DNA of 64,000 nt from Datnioides undecimradiatus. Lineage: Eukaryota > Chordata > Actinopteri > Lobotiformes > Datnioididae. The position numbers and the translations under genes are program-made. Where the stretch lies: contig WARS01000981.1 of NCBI GenBank assembly GCA_008933995.1, forward strand, positions 868,001-932,000, read 5' to 3'. Under the pieces are notes generated by a model. The model saw nothing but the letters and a program-made list of their open reading frames with translations. It was not told where the DNA came from and made no database searches. Below, in pieces: positions 34,111 through 47,679 of this stretch (position 1 is the stretch's first letter; each line of letters opens with the position of its first letter).

Positions 34111-37100
34111 ACTCATAAAGTACAGTGACATTTTAAAAGTAGCCCAGATATAACAAACCTTGGTGCTGTCAATGATGGTATTAAAATAAACACTGTGTCA
34201 GACAGCAACAGGCTGCAGGTCAGTGGGCACTATGGGCTGGGTGTCAGTCTCCTCATACGCTAGATGCTGGCTGACGTAAATAGATTGGACCCGCATGTAT
34301 TATCCAGTTTGGACCAACAGACAACAATAATGCTAATAGTAATGTCACTGAAACCAGTAGAGCTAAATATATTAGTGTTTGTGTGGCTTGATTGGCTGTT
34401 ACATGCTGCCAATGATGCTGTCATTCAGTGTATGGTCAGATATACCTGTAATATAATAATGATGAATATCTGCTATATTCTGCTGTTACATAATCCAGGA
34501 AAAGTAAAATAATGTTTAAGGCAGAAAATAAATCCTAAAGCTTCGCTGAAGGAATATTAATAATACAGAAACATATTAAGTCTTAAAACAATGTACGATC
34601 TTAAAAAGTGGAGACATGCTGAAGAATAATGACAAAATAGGTTCTGAGGGGGTCTCTGCTCTGTGTGGTGCACCATGTTCATTTATGCTAAATTGCATTA
34701 AATTAAAGCCATGTCAAAGAGCCAATCAGGTAGATTTACACAAATTATTAATAAGCGTGAATAATATTTGCATTGCAAAGTTCCATTTGCAGTCTACTAC
34801 AAGGGCATTTTAAAAAAAACCCAAACCTGACAGTGTTTAATGAAGAAATATGAAAATAGTCCGATAAAATATTCAAGATTTGAAATTACATGCATCATGA
34901 GGTCAAATGAGAAAGTACAAAAAGGATAAAAGCTGAGATGATTGATGTTAATGGCCAGAATCACGAGGTTGCAAAGAGAGAGGACATCTTAAATTATGGA
35001 TCAGATCACGTGCTGAATCACTAAAAAAAAATGAATGTGGCAGAACATTTTCGGACTCTTGACACCATACCTGAGGATTAATTAAAACTGCATCCTTTGA
35101 TATTTAGTTCAATGATAGAAAAAAAAAAAAAATCAAATGCCAGCGTCTTGAGCTCGCTTTAAAGTCGTGTACCTCAAAGTTCATCAGATCAACAACCATT
35201 GAGAGGGGGATTACAGCTCAATATAAAGAAACTCAATGTGAAAATATGAATAATATCTATACTCTAATGTAGGTGAATTTGTGGGAAAGTTTACAAACAA
35301 CCAAAAAAATAAAAATTATCATGGAGCATATTTTATTTTTATTGACAGCTGGAAGATATTTGCAGATATTTGTTTCTAATTGGCTAATATTAACAAGCAT
35401 ATATCTCTTTTGAAACAGGCAATATTGAATATGTTGTTTACGGCAATTACTTATTGGGTTTGTAATGTATGGTGTTTTATTTGTTTCATTATTTTCTTCT
35501 GTTTCTGTTATATTTCACGTTTTAAAGTAAAACAAACCGAACTGAACTAAAGCTCGACAGCTCATCTGCTCCATTCCAGTCTTCTTGGCCTGAATGTTCT
35601 CGCCTTGTTGAAGGACGCTTAAGTTCAGCCGATTTGCAATTGGGCGCCTCAGACTTGGCCAGTAAATCAGTTTGGATGTCAGTTGCTCGGGCGCTCCATA
35701 AAGCACCGGCACATGGTTCTCGCAGAGCGGCGCAGTCTGGTGGTGCTGTTGTCAAGAACTGTTGGCAGGAGGAGCAGTGGGCTCTGCCGCTCAGTCTGCT
35801 CCGTCCTTCGTGTCAGCCTCAGTCTCCCTGCGCCTCAGAAGGAGACAGACACGCAACATGACGGCAACAGTGATAAGGTCGCACTTTCTTCTAAATCCAG
35901 CAAACTCCCCACATCAGAGGATATCCATCAACATGGCACGACGCACAAGTGGGATTGTGCTTAATTATAATCATATTCCATTTTTTTTATTAATCCAACC
36001 TCTGACAGCCAGTTATTAGTGTCCACTTTTGATATGGGGCCTGCGTTTGTTTATCTCCCCCCTCTGATGATTAAAGTGTCTGGCCTGCTTGCAGATTTCA
36101 GTCTTTCAAGTCTTTTGTGCCTGCAGGGTGTGTTGACATCCTGGATGCGCCGATGTTGTTGCCTGCAGAAGTGTGAGAGATCCCAGCCTGCCTGCTGCCA
36201 AATGAGGCCACTTAGCTCGGCTCTCTCCGGCTCCGTGCAGCCCGGCCATCCTTGACTCCGCTCTCTCTTTTGTGAGTTCGCTTTTAATAGAAGTTCACAC
36301 GCCAATCGGGAGCAGCGGAACATACAGGGTAATCTTTGAACTTGTGAACCCGGTCCGCTGTCATCACACAAGAGTCTGACATGATTGAGTTTTTTTTTTT
36401 TTTTTATGGCAGTGTAATATCACTCGCCGGGTCATCAGCATGTTTTCCAGCACCCTCAAAGGACGTGCCCCACATTCGAAATCTGATTGCTGCCTCGAGG
36501 ACGCAAAATCTGGGCGAGTTAAATTTGCCTGAAGTGCCAGACACTAGACTGGTCATCCAAGTCTGCGGCGGAATGGTTTCGAGCCTGACCACTGACCGGG
36601 CGTGATTACGGAGCACCTCCACTGTGACACCGATTCGAGTTGTGCATGCCATCATCACACTTTAATTATAGGGAGCTTTACACCTTGAATGAGGTTCATG
36701 GAGTGTGGAGATGTATTTCATGCAGAGTTCAATCAAGGAAAACCACAGTAATGTATGGTTATCACTTAAATTATATCTTTCCTGTAATTTGAGACCTGCA
36801 GTTCATACCTACTCTTTATTACTTCCTGAAATACACTAGCTATACGGCACCATTGGTCAACCTTTCATCCTGACATCATTGTCCTTTTACGTGAGAGCAG
36901 AAAAGCCGGGGTTGCAGGAGGCCCTGTGAAACGGTCCTGTGGCTTCCTGCGACGGGTCAGCCAGAGATTTTCCTCTTTTTGCATATGAACTGCTCAGTCT
37001 TGAAAAAATGCCAACTAGTTTGCCAAGCAGTTAATGAATTATGCTCCACAGAGACATTAATTCTGCCTCGGGAAAGGATCGCTATAGATTTTTCAAATGA

Positions 37101-38867
37101 TCAATTACCCCGTGTAATGGGTTATTGTTTTGGAGCTCATTCCCATAAGCATGGGCATTAATCTCAATCAATAGTCTATAAGCATGACTTACAGATTTCT
37201 GTCCTTTAAAAACTAAAAAACGAACCCAACAGAATACACAATTTTTCTTCTCTGCCAGTCTGTCCAGACGGGCGAAGGCAGCTCCATTCCTAATGTGAAT
37301 ATTACAGAAAGCAGGATCACTTGGCGCCGTCATTTCCAGGCTGTTCCTCTTGTCAAATATTTTAATATGCATCCAAGATGACTGCCTACTCAAACATTAG
37401 GGAGACAAAGAGATTGCTGTCCTCGTGCCTCTCGCTGAAAATCCCGGTCCACATGTGAGACACAGCGAGGGGCAGCACGATCAGCTTTTTCTCGTAAACA
37501 TTGTGCTAAGTGGCATATCACGTTAGGTAAACACAATGTAAGCCAGGATGATTGCACATATTAATTCACTAGAAAGCTAATTGACCGTGTTTGGCTTTGT
37601 GTGGTGTTTGGAAATCCACAGCAGCTGACAGGGAAATGACAGAGGCTTTTATGAAGGTGATGTCATTGATTGTGTGGCCTTGTGCATATGGATGTGTTGA
37701 GCAAAGAGGCTCATCCCCACAGCAGAGTACTGTCGTCTGTCACAAAGCCTTAAATATGCATTGCTTCGGTTATTGTTTAATGACATGTTGGTCAACTGAT
37801 TCCGAGGGGTGAAGAATGAAAATTCACTTTATGCTTTGTGCACTGGATATTGATTCCATCGCTTCAGCAAGGAGGTGTGTGTAAAATACAAACTGAGCCA
37901 ACCCAGATTTATGAACAACCCTAAGCCCGCTCATCAAATCTGCTCACATCCTAACTGATGGTCCGATAATTCAATAATACAGAATATTAAAACATAACAA
38001 AGTTTAACAAATTTAAATTTTAAATGTATTTATTTTTCCTCTTTTCTACATTTCATGGAGCCCATAAGGTCATAGTCTTCATTTGTCTTTTACACTCGCT
38101 CATAAACTGGAGAAAACCATAAAAAAAAAAAACATGAAATGAATCCACCGCCTATTTCAAATGTATTAAATCCAGTCATAAGTGATTGGTTATTTATTAA
38201 GAAACGAGACAAATTAAAAACTTTCCTGTTGGTCAAAACTCCAACAAGGAGTCCAACAAGATCTGCTATGATATCGTAGTTTTCCTGAGTGGGCGTTCCT
38301 TTTATGAATCTATGGGATCCGTCAGCATATTAACATAATGTATCTGAATGCGCACATGAAAAAGATTTTTACTGAATTTTGCTAAATAGTTAGTGCCATA
38401 ATGGAGACACACAGAGCCCAGCACGCAGTCATAATACATACATTCAAAATGAGCTGGAGCTCGTAAATGTGAAATCCAGCAGTCAAACAGAAAAACATGA
38501 GCTGTATCTTGGTCTCATCTCGGATAGCACTTTATCTCTGTGGCAGGATGCAGGTGCTTACATTTGGCTCAAGTTTGGTCCCTTTTGTACATGATAAATA
38601 TCTTTACTGTTATCTTTCTTCTGTGAAGTTTCTGTCGTTCAGTTCAATTCCACATCTCCTCAGCTAAGGTGGTAACAATGCTCTCATGCATATATATTGC
38701 ATTGACCACTGTTTCTCAGAAAAAAGCGTGTGTGTGTGTTTGGTCGTTTGTTTGACATGCTAAAGGCCTGGTTTGGTTCAGTCACAAATAATACTTGGTT
38801 CAAAGTGGTGAAAGATCACAGTCCTGGTTAAAAGAAGATTCCATGGTCTGTTTTGATACATTTGGTC

Positions 38868-39090
38868 TCACAACCCGAAAGGGGTCTCCATCTGCAAGGA
38901 GATCCTGGGCCAGATCCAGGACACGCTGGAGAGACTATATCTCTCGGCTGGCCTGGGAACGCCTTGGTATCCTTCCGGAGGAGCTGGTAGAAGTGGCTGG
39001 GGAAAGGAGTGTCTGTCCATCCTTGCTGAGACTGTTGCCCCCGCAACCCAGACCCAGATAAGTAGAAGAAGATAGATGGATGGATGGAAG
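38868..39090 (+). mobile_element. 3' end of a non-LTR retrotransposon (RTE/Rex-like LINE)
   Basis: A 5'-truncated copy. One frame still reads RTRWRDYISRLAWERLGILP, EELVEVAGERS and SLLRLLPPQPRP, the well-known C-terminus of a fish LINE reverse-transcriptase polyprotein. It stops at a TAA just before AGTAGAAGAAGATAGATGGA and a (GGAT)n tail. The short 3' UTR with a simple-repeat tail is typical of RTE-clade elements; the exact family (for example Rex3) is from memory. Confidence 0.75.
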
Positions 39091-41749
39091 GTCTTGAAAC
39101 CCCCTAAGAATCTACTTTAAGCAGTTATAACACCAAACTTATCCAGGTTTTCATAACCTGGAAATGGAAATAAACAAACAATAGAGTTGAAGATTATGAT
39201 CGCATTATTGTCGCATAGCAGGAATATGCTTGATCTGTGATTTCCCTAATGATTTGATTTGGTTGTTCTTCGTCTGTTTTGAGGGATTACTGTGTACTTA
39301 TGTTGTATCAAACCCCTGATTTACACAGGAGCAGAAAATGGAAGAATGTTCCTCTCAGAAAACTCCGGTGTAATGCAGTGTAAGACAATTTGCCTCGTCT
39401 CAGGAGGGAGTGCTCATGGTGGACGGACTGCGGGGACGGTTGACCATGGTACGTTAGGCTCAGCAGGAGGCCGCCTTGAACTGCTAGGTGAAAAATCTAT
39501 TAGCAATGCTGATTTGTCATTTGGGAACTTTGGAAAGAAACAAATAACAGCTTTTCTCTGTCAGACGTTCTGCTATTGTACGCAGAGGCACTTTGATTTG
39601 CAGAGACACCCGGCTCAAACAAATGGCACTCACAACTTCTTTTGTCTCTTTAATTGGTGGCTTCTCAGCTTCTCTGAAAGCTTTCTATAAACGAGTGCCT
39701 GTGTGGCAATCAAAGACTGTTTGTATCTTCTTGTTCCACACTCAAAGTCTACAAAAGTTTCTCCATCAATAACAGGGATTAATCACCGAAATGTGGACAG
39801 TCTTGATAGTAGTTTGTATTCTGATTTGTTGACGTGTGTTAGCTTTGCAGCGGATTTGACATTGCTGCAAACATTTGCGTTCTTGTGGGAACCGAGAAGA
39901 AGCTCTAGCCCACTGTGGTTAGGAAACAATATCATTATTTCTGATGTCATATCAGGTTAAATGGGGCCCGCAGAGAAGAATCAGCTGATTTTTCTCAGAG
40001 AAGTTGGATTTTATTGATGAACATCCTGCAGAATTCGATGGTTCATTAAAAACATTTCATGCTGTTTGCATATGTACTGCATTCTGTGTCGTCTCTTGCA
40101 GTGCAATTTAAACAACAATGAACAATGCATCATGAAGAAACACATGTTTCTGGAACCTTTATTAAAGCCATGCTTACGTCAATGCTATAACGCTCTCTCT
40201 TGGGTCGGTGCCACCTAACAATATAACTATACTTACCTTCATCACTCACTGAGAAACATGGCTGTTTAAAGCAAGACAGAAATGAGCTACATGGTAACTT
40301 CTCATACCATGCGCTGTTACTCTGGGTGCTTTATTAATCTGGAGATAGGAAATATGATTTGTTGCTCCTAAGTCCTCATCAAGCTCATTAAATCTGCGAA
40401 ACACAATATTCGTATCAGTGTATCTAATTTAATAATACAGCTTCTTGATTAGATTGAAATGATTTGTTGCCCCTCCTTTATGTGTGTATAATTAACATTT
40501 GCCTTTCTACAGTTCACTTCTCAAGTTCAGTCTCATTTTCACACTGAGCATCCTAAAATGCAAACTCTTCTTAACAATCTGCCTTTAAAAAACACTTTAA
40601 ACAGCACTCAAAAACAGGTTGTACCATGATCCCATTAATGTACAAGGACATTTCATACATATTATATGTTCCGTATGTATAAAAACAACCTATTTAAGTG
40701 AAGATAGTTTCTACACACCTACCGAAAGCTAACAAAACATATTCATATTGTAGCTGTTACGAGCCTTGTGTTCAGCTGTCACTCATTGTATTATGAACTG
40801 AAGTTCAACTAAGGTATCACCCAGCAGGATTTCATTTCACAAAGGCAAAGGTCAGACAAAAGACATATTCATCTTTTCCATTTGGGACCACCAAGGTTTT
40901 CATTTATTCATGCATCCAACCTCAGCTTATCCAGGTAAATCAGCCTTTTGGGCGCAATTTCTCATTAGCATGGCATATGAGATGGCAGAGAGGACTTGAG
41001 CCGATTATTTCCATATGACAAAATTGCATCTTGAATCCCAAAACACATAGACAGGAGAGCAGTGCAGATAAAGGCAAGCGGTGTTCTTGTTGTTGAACCC
41101 GGCGTCCTTGCTTGAAAACTTGATCATCTTAAAGCTTATTCATTCCGGTTAGTGAATGGAACTCGTTATTGATGTTCACCTTGAATAATTTCCTCATTCA
41201 TAACAAGTGTGGATAAATCCTCAGCGCGCTGTATATTCAGTAAAGGACAGCATCATTTCATGCAAACCTTGCACACGAGCTTTGGATTCGCCGTGCAGTC
41301 GTATCCACACTCTGGGTGTGTGTGTGTCAGCAAACTATGGTATTTATTAAGGTGCTAGCTGTTTTAAATGAATGTTAATTACAATATCAACACTCGGGGA
41401 CTGCAATATGAACTCTGCTGCACATTTAATTGAAAGATGGGACGCTCATGTGCCTCTTGTAGTCTGAACAAGACTATACACAATATTATTACCAAATACC
41501 TGCAAAACTAATCACGCTCCCAACCCCCTTTCCTGCACTCCCCATTGCGTTCTGCGCTAATAAGCTACAGCTTCATAAGAAGTCTCTGGCCTATGAAGCT
41601 GTAGCTCTGCAGGTGTGATGTGTTGAGAATGTAATTTACATACTCGGCTCCAACTGGACAATCGTTGGAGTCAGTTTTAGTGCTTTCAACACGTGGAATG
41701 CATTGTTAAGACTGCCTTAAAGCAACAGTGGTGCTTGTGCAGGCAGGAT

Positions 41750-42027
41750 GGTAAATGGACTGCATTTATTATGCACCTTTCTAGTCTTACGACTGCTCAA
41801 AGCGCTCTGCGATACACTCACTCATACACTGATGGCAGAGGCTACTATGAAAGGTCCCAACTGCACATCAGGGGAAGCTTCCAGGCTCACACGCCAAATG
41901 CACGACCTTTGGAGGCAATTTTGGGTTCAGTATCTTTCTGAAGGACACTTTGAGAAGTAGACTGGAGGGAACCGGGTATCAATCTTCCAATCAGTGACCT
42001 GGCTCCACCAGGACATAGCTGCCCCCG
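41750..42027 (-). mobile_element. tRNA-derived SINE, near full length, degraded
   Basis: On the minus strand the head (42027 downwards) reads GGCAGCTATGTCCTGGTGGAG and then GATTGGAAGATTGATACCCG, a decayed tRNA-like A box and B box (compare GGTTCGATCCC). A body follows, including AAAGTGTCCTTCAGAAAGAT, and the tail has CAAAGCGCTTTGAG-like sequence and GTCCATTTAC at 41751. This is a very common fish repeat. Its tail matches 31325-31390. Confidence 0.75.
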
Positions 42028-42734
42028 ATCGCAAGACTGATCACCATTACAGTCCTGTGGTCATGAACAACTGGAGGCGGTCTCACTCTGTCTCTCTCTG
42101 TGGTGTTGGGCTGGTTTTAACAGGCCCCTGGCTGGATTTTGTCACTCAGATCAGGGAAGTCTGGGCTGCGGTTCAAACAGGCCACTCTTTGCTGTTCACG
42201 AAAATTCAAAAGTATTCATCAGAGTCAAAGTTAGTTATTGCACCTCTGCATAAATTTAAAAAAAAAAATGTTGCAGCTAACTTAATTAATCACTGGTTAA
42301 TGCACTAGGGACTGCAGTGCCACAATGTTGTGTGCACGCTAGGTCCGGCTGACTCAATTTGAAATGCTAAAATGCTCGTGATGGATTCTCTGGTGGCGAC
42401 CCCCGCTTTCAGTGAGGAACTTTCACCCCGAGTGGGGCGTGTGCCATCTTTCTGCCGCTGTGGACGGTTCATCGCCGTCGCTATTGTGACTGCGGAGCCT
42501 CATTTAACTCAAAGTGTCTGAAAACTCTGAGGAGTGCAGTGGGAGAGAGAGGCTGACTTGAGAATGATGAGCAGTGAAAGATAACCTGGAGCAGATTGCA
42601 AAGGACCTCACGGTGCATCAGGCCTACACAAAGCTGTTCAGACAAGTGAACAATGAATACAGCATTTTAAAAAAATTGGATTCTATATAAAATGAAAGTT
42701 CTTTCGTGGCCTAAATATAAGTTAGTAAAAATTA

Positions 42735-42807
42735 TTCAAAGTAACTGTACTTTTTACTAAAGATTTACTTGAGTAAAGGACTGTATTAAGCTACTCTTTC
42801 CATCTCT
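42735..42807 (+). repeat. Degenerate dispersed repeat fragment
   Basis: GTAACTGTACTTTTTACTAA, TTTACTTGAGTAAAGGACT and CTACTCTTTCCATCTCT match the end of a widespread fish repeat (recalled as TACTTTTTACTTGAGTAA...CATCTCTG). Class not assigned. Confidence 0.5.
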
Positions 42808-45800
42808 GAAGGCTTAGGGTACATGTGGCCCATATGAGACAGACGAGAACAGCACTTACTTCCTGATGGAGTCAAGGGCAGGCGTTATGTTATGAATGGT
42901 GGGAGAACTGACGTCATTCAAACGCCAAATGGCAGAAACTTCTTTCACTGTGAGACATGCACGTCCTCCCGTGTCCTTTCATGTCATTCACCCATCTGCT
43001 TACTATGAATAATGCCATGGCTGCAGCGTGATGATGTGATGTGACAGACAATACAACTGAGCTGCAGCTTTGTTATATAATCCACGGCAGTTTCTAGACT
43101 CTGAGGTTTGCTCTTGACGTTGCTTTCCAGATGCACGTGTTTCATTTTATTATTTTGCCTCTTGTTGAGTTCAGCTATTAGGGAAATTGCAAATTAACAC
43201 ATCCGAATTCCCCAATATCAGCTATGAATAGTTGCTCAAGCTCGTTGCCTGCATTCTCTATTAGTTTACTGTTCAATGTGAAGGACATTATGGTGAAATG
43301 TATTCACTGGAGAGACACCATGCTTTTCAGAGTAGCAACAAATACGACTTACATTCCCTTGTACAGGAGAGCTTTTAAAGCATAAGCCTCATTACCTACA
43401 TCAACCGGTGTGATGTACGGACTGAGATGACCTTGCAGTCTGCCAGCAGATGTTTAAAGACCGGGATCAGTGAGCATGTCAGCAGCACGAGCACAGGGCA
43501 GTGTAACTTTTTCATTTTAACGCTTGTGCATGAATGGATGCGACCGTCTGGCTTGGTGGATACACCTTCCGACTTGTGTTTCCATGAAACATATTCATAT
43601 TTTCCATGACTGGGAACTGCAGTGTATGGGTCTTTACTCCTCTGTATAAACCGAACAAAGGTATGAGGTGGTCTGCCTCTAGCCATGACAACGACTGAAG
43701 TGTCAGATTTCAATAATTCTCAAATGTTTACTCTGCCGTTTCTATTTTTTTACCTGTTTTTGTTCACAAAAACACAACCAGTCAACATCTGAGAGCTTCA
43801 GCTGAGTTCAGTCGCTCCACCAGTTCAGCTAGTGCCATTGCACACCGAGACAATCTATAAAAGTCTCATTTAAATATTTGAAATATTGAAAGTTTGAATT
43901 ATTAATACCATTATTTCAAGCTCATGGAATGCTCGGAGCTTGTGGTGAGAATGCTCTGAACTGTTGACAGCGGGGATGTCGCGCACCAAAGAGGATATGT
44001 GAACAAGCTGGATATGAGGGCAGGAGTACGAGGTTGGTCCGAGATATTAAAGCTGACATGAACCCAAAGAGAGAGAAAACATGAGTAATATGAGACGGGC
44101 GGTCAGCCCCTCCTGTGCATGCGGCCGTGCAGGCTGCTCTGCTGCAGCACCGCCACAAGGACCGAACGACGGGTAACTTCCAGTTATTCCATATGCCGAC
44201 TGATAAGCAACCGGTGGACGGCACAGGAAAGTTCAGTTATTTGTCACAAATCGCTCTGTGCTGCTGATTGTACCCCCGGCATGTTGTGCACTTTGTCTGC
44301 CCACAGCGTGCGCATGACTGCCTACCCACAATGCCAAGCACTCAGTCACAGGGCCGCTCTGCTACCTGCCGTTATTCCATCTCATCTGTCACAATTCAGG
44401 CGCTTCAGACGCCCGTGAATCACACCGATGTGAGCGGCTGCAGATGTTTTATACAAATGGGTCACATCCCAACAGTCTCCCGTAATTAGACCATTGTTGT
44501 GCAAACCGACAGTTGCGCAAATTATTAACAAAACATTACAGTGAGTGCCTTTCATCCATCATAAAAGCCAGCTCTAATTGGGTTTGTAGGCTTTTATTTA
44601 TCTGATGGGCGATCCAGGACGATCATTATTTTTCCTCTTCAAAGCAAATAGATCTTATTAGCATGTTTTGCCAACGTGCTTCTGCGTTCATTTGGAACTG
44701 TACCCCATTTTGCTCGCTGATAGTGAGGTGTGGGACTTTGATGTCTCGGTTTTGATAACCTTTCACGCAATGCACCTGTGGGGTTGACATGATTTTTAGT
44801 GGAAATTCATTTTTTTCTGCCGTCCGGGGATGCATGGAGCTCATTTGTCCTGCACCTTCCCCTCGCCCGCTGCTTTTCTCAGCGTTGACTCCTGTCCCAA
44901 AACTATTCATGCAGGACACGTTACCGATGCATTATGTTGAGCCCGTGCCTGTCAGATTAAATACCCTAAGAGACGACCAGTAAAAGGAGTTTGGCCTTTA
45001 TAACTGACGAGTTCTGTCTTCCAATGAAATGCTAATTAATTTCAGGCAAAATAATAGAGTATGCACGCGGTGTTCAGTTATCTGGAGCATTGCTAGGATA
45101 TAAAGAGATCTCTCATGAGCGATAATATACATAATCCTTAATCCATGTCCATAAAATATATCATTTTGTGGCTTTAACTGGAAAGCATTAATGAACAAAT
45201 GTTACGCCTTCATTTCAGTATTGGTTTTGTGATTTTGAAGCTTTGGAGAAATGTTCATATTTTCTTATTTTGGCCTGTCCACAGCTCTAATACTTGTGTC
45301 TTGTTATACTGAGGAGTTTAACTTGTATGAAAAGCTTGTCCCGGTTCAGTGAGTTCACTTGGCCATTCAAATCAGTGGAGAAAAACCTCTTGTATAAAAA
45401 AAAAAATAGAAAGAAAGCAGCCCAGTAACTTACAGCGCTTCTGTAACTCTCCAGGTCTTTCTTCATATAAATTCAGCAGTGAGTTCCTCCTGCAGATACC
45501 GACTACTGAAGGCTCCTCGCAGCTATGTGGGAAAACGTTTAGCATACAGAACTTTAAGGTGACTGGGCTCTGAATATTAATTCAGCAGTTGCTGCTGTTC
45601 TGAGCTGCTTGAAGCCCATTTCATGTTTCCAAGAAAGGACAGTGTCCTGCTGAAGACGGTGAGGACGACGTATCTACTGGGAAATATCAAGTGAAGTACA
45701 CAGTGTGACAGTCACTGCACTGTCTCGCATTAAACCAGACACTCATTTCACAGCCCTGTTTTCATAGACCCTCACCTGCAGCTGAAATAGCTCATTGCAG

Positions 45801-45849
45801 GGCGTCTGTTTAATGTTCTGGGTGATGCTATTGTACTGGAGATATAGGC

Positions 45850-46080
45850 GAAGTTTCAGGAGCAGGACCACACATCAGTGTGTCACTTCCCTATAAATAC
45901 CCTCCTAACCCTCTCTGCCCTCTCCTCTTTTGCTCTCGCACTGGGCAACCCTCCCTCCCAGCCTTTCTTTTATATCGCTTTCTCTCCTTCTTTCTATCCG
46001 TAGGGCCCTATGGGGGTCCGCTGTAGCACCCGGACACATCCAAAGTGTCCCCAAACTCAGCAACACCCGAAGAACTGGCT
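45850..46080 (+). repeat. Degenerate dispersed repeat, copy B
   Basis: Partner of 33920-34110. It includes CCCTATAAATACCCTCCTAA, CTCTCCTTCTTTCTATCC and GTAGGGCCCTATGGGGGTCC. The TATA-like sequence suggests an LTR or a transcribed element, but the ends are not visible. Confidence 0.45.
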
Positions 46081-47551
46081 TAAGTTCTTCATCTCGTCAA
46101 TAAATTGCTCGGATGCATCTCATTGATGGTGTGGTCCTTGCTAGTGAATTGTACATTAACAGATTATTGCATGCACACAGAAATGACAGATGTCACGTGG
46201 TGTTTGTTTAAACTTGGGAACAGTCGCTGAAGCGTGTGCATTTGCCTCTCAGAACCCTTATACAGCCACCATGGTGATGTCTGCATGTATTCAACAGTTG
46301 TTATTGTGCTCACAGGAATTGGGTAATTTATATTTTAGAACTACATTCTAAATTTCTACTAAAAATATATCTATATCTGCTATATCTGTTAATTTGCTAA
46401 ATTACAGCTGCCCAGCCATCAAATCCTATCTATTTTTGAAAGACATACATTAGCTACAACTACGGTCAGACTTTTCCAATCTTGCATTCTAAAAATAAAG
46501 TATAACAACATTATTCTAAATGAACACATGTAATGTAGATTTATTTAAGGCTGGGGAAGGTTTTATTAGACACCCTGATCCCCAGTGTCTAATTCCAACA
46601 CTTCGCACGGCCATCCTGCCCCCTGAGCAGCCCCTAACAACTTGTGCCACAGCACTTGCGTTACTGTGGAATAAAATTCTGCCACTGGACATTATCCAGG
46701 CAGAGAAGAAACTTAATTGGACTAACAAATTAGTTGCACAAGAACATGATTTCTCTCATTGCCTGGATACATTTTTTACTGAGGGGCTGACAAATCAGAT
46801 CTGATGCTGCAAGGGCACACATCAGACTGTTCCTCACTTAACTCTGAAACATTTCTCTCCTGCTACTTAATACTTGTCTGACAAACCATTTAAAAAGGAA
46901 ATACGCTTCTTTATCCCACTTTATTTATACGACAGCAGATTTTTTGCAGATTAAGGCTTTAACATCTCAAGCTATCCGTTATATGAAGTAGCTCAAATTA
47001 GCTGCACCTTGACCAGCTACAACACCAGCTGCTCGGCCCATACTGACACATGACATACAATAGATTGGATGCTGAAATGATCATTATTCATATCAGCAAT
47101 GTCCACATTTATTAAACCATTGGCTTCATGACGCTTGCTAAATGTTTGCAAATCACTCGATCAGGCAATCCCAAGAGGCAACCAATGGCAATCAGTCAGT
47201 GAAGCTTATTCACACAGGGTACAGTTACAGTGAAATATAATCCTGCCAATAAAAAATAAATAAAATAAAAAATAGTCAAGTTCACCTTCAAGCGAATGGT
47301 GTCCTCCCCGCATTCATCTTGTTGTTTACCCCGTTGTCGAGCCAGATGTGCGGATGGTCTTGTTTGTCTTTGTGGTCAGCATCGTAGCTGCTGCTTTATG
47401 TCATGTGCTCTGCAGTGAGGTTAGCTCTGCATGGACTTGGTGTTCCACGGACGCAAAGCACTCAGGAGTGAGCATGAATTGGGAAAAACAAGAATTACTC
47501 CAAGAAGGTGACTCGGAAATTCGGGGAAGGTCTGACGTTTTTAGTCACCCC

Positions 47552-47679
47552 ACAGTCCAGTAACACATTAAGCATTAACGTTGGTAACAGGATATGATAA
47601 AGACGTGTAAATTGCTTAGTATCCTGCATACATGGTCTTTGAAATACTGCTCAGACTTTAAAGTATCAGTAAAAACAGC
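47552..47679 (+). repeat. Local direct repeat, copy 1
   Basis: About 128 bp that recurs at 48693-48821: shared ACAGTCCAGTAACACATTAA, GTGTAAATTGCTTAG, ATCCTGCATACA and AAAGTATCAGTAAAAACAG, with scattered differences. Confidence 0.75.

Larger units (their letters stand above)
29869..38867. other. Gene desert, first part
   Basis: No exon was recognised. It contains the CpG cluster, LTR-like copy 2 (30827-31248), a retroposon tail (31325-31390), a degenerate dispersed repeat (33920-34110), a T-run near 36390-36405 and AT-rich regulatory-looking sequence (36960-37200). The longer open frames here overlap on both strands and look like chance. Confidence 0.65.
39091..47550. other. Gene desert, middle part
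   Basis: No exon was recognised. It holds a SINE (41750-42027), a degenerate repeat near 42735-42807, the second copy of the 33920 family (45850-46080) and two stretches resembling regulatory DNA (40940-41400, 44450-44640). The region 39290-40950 shows nothing identifiable. Confidence 0.65.
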
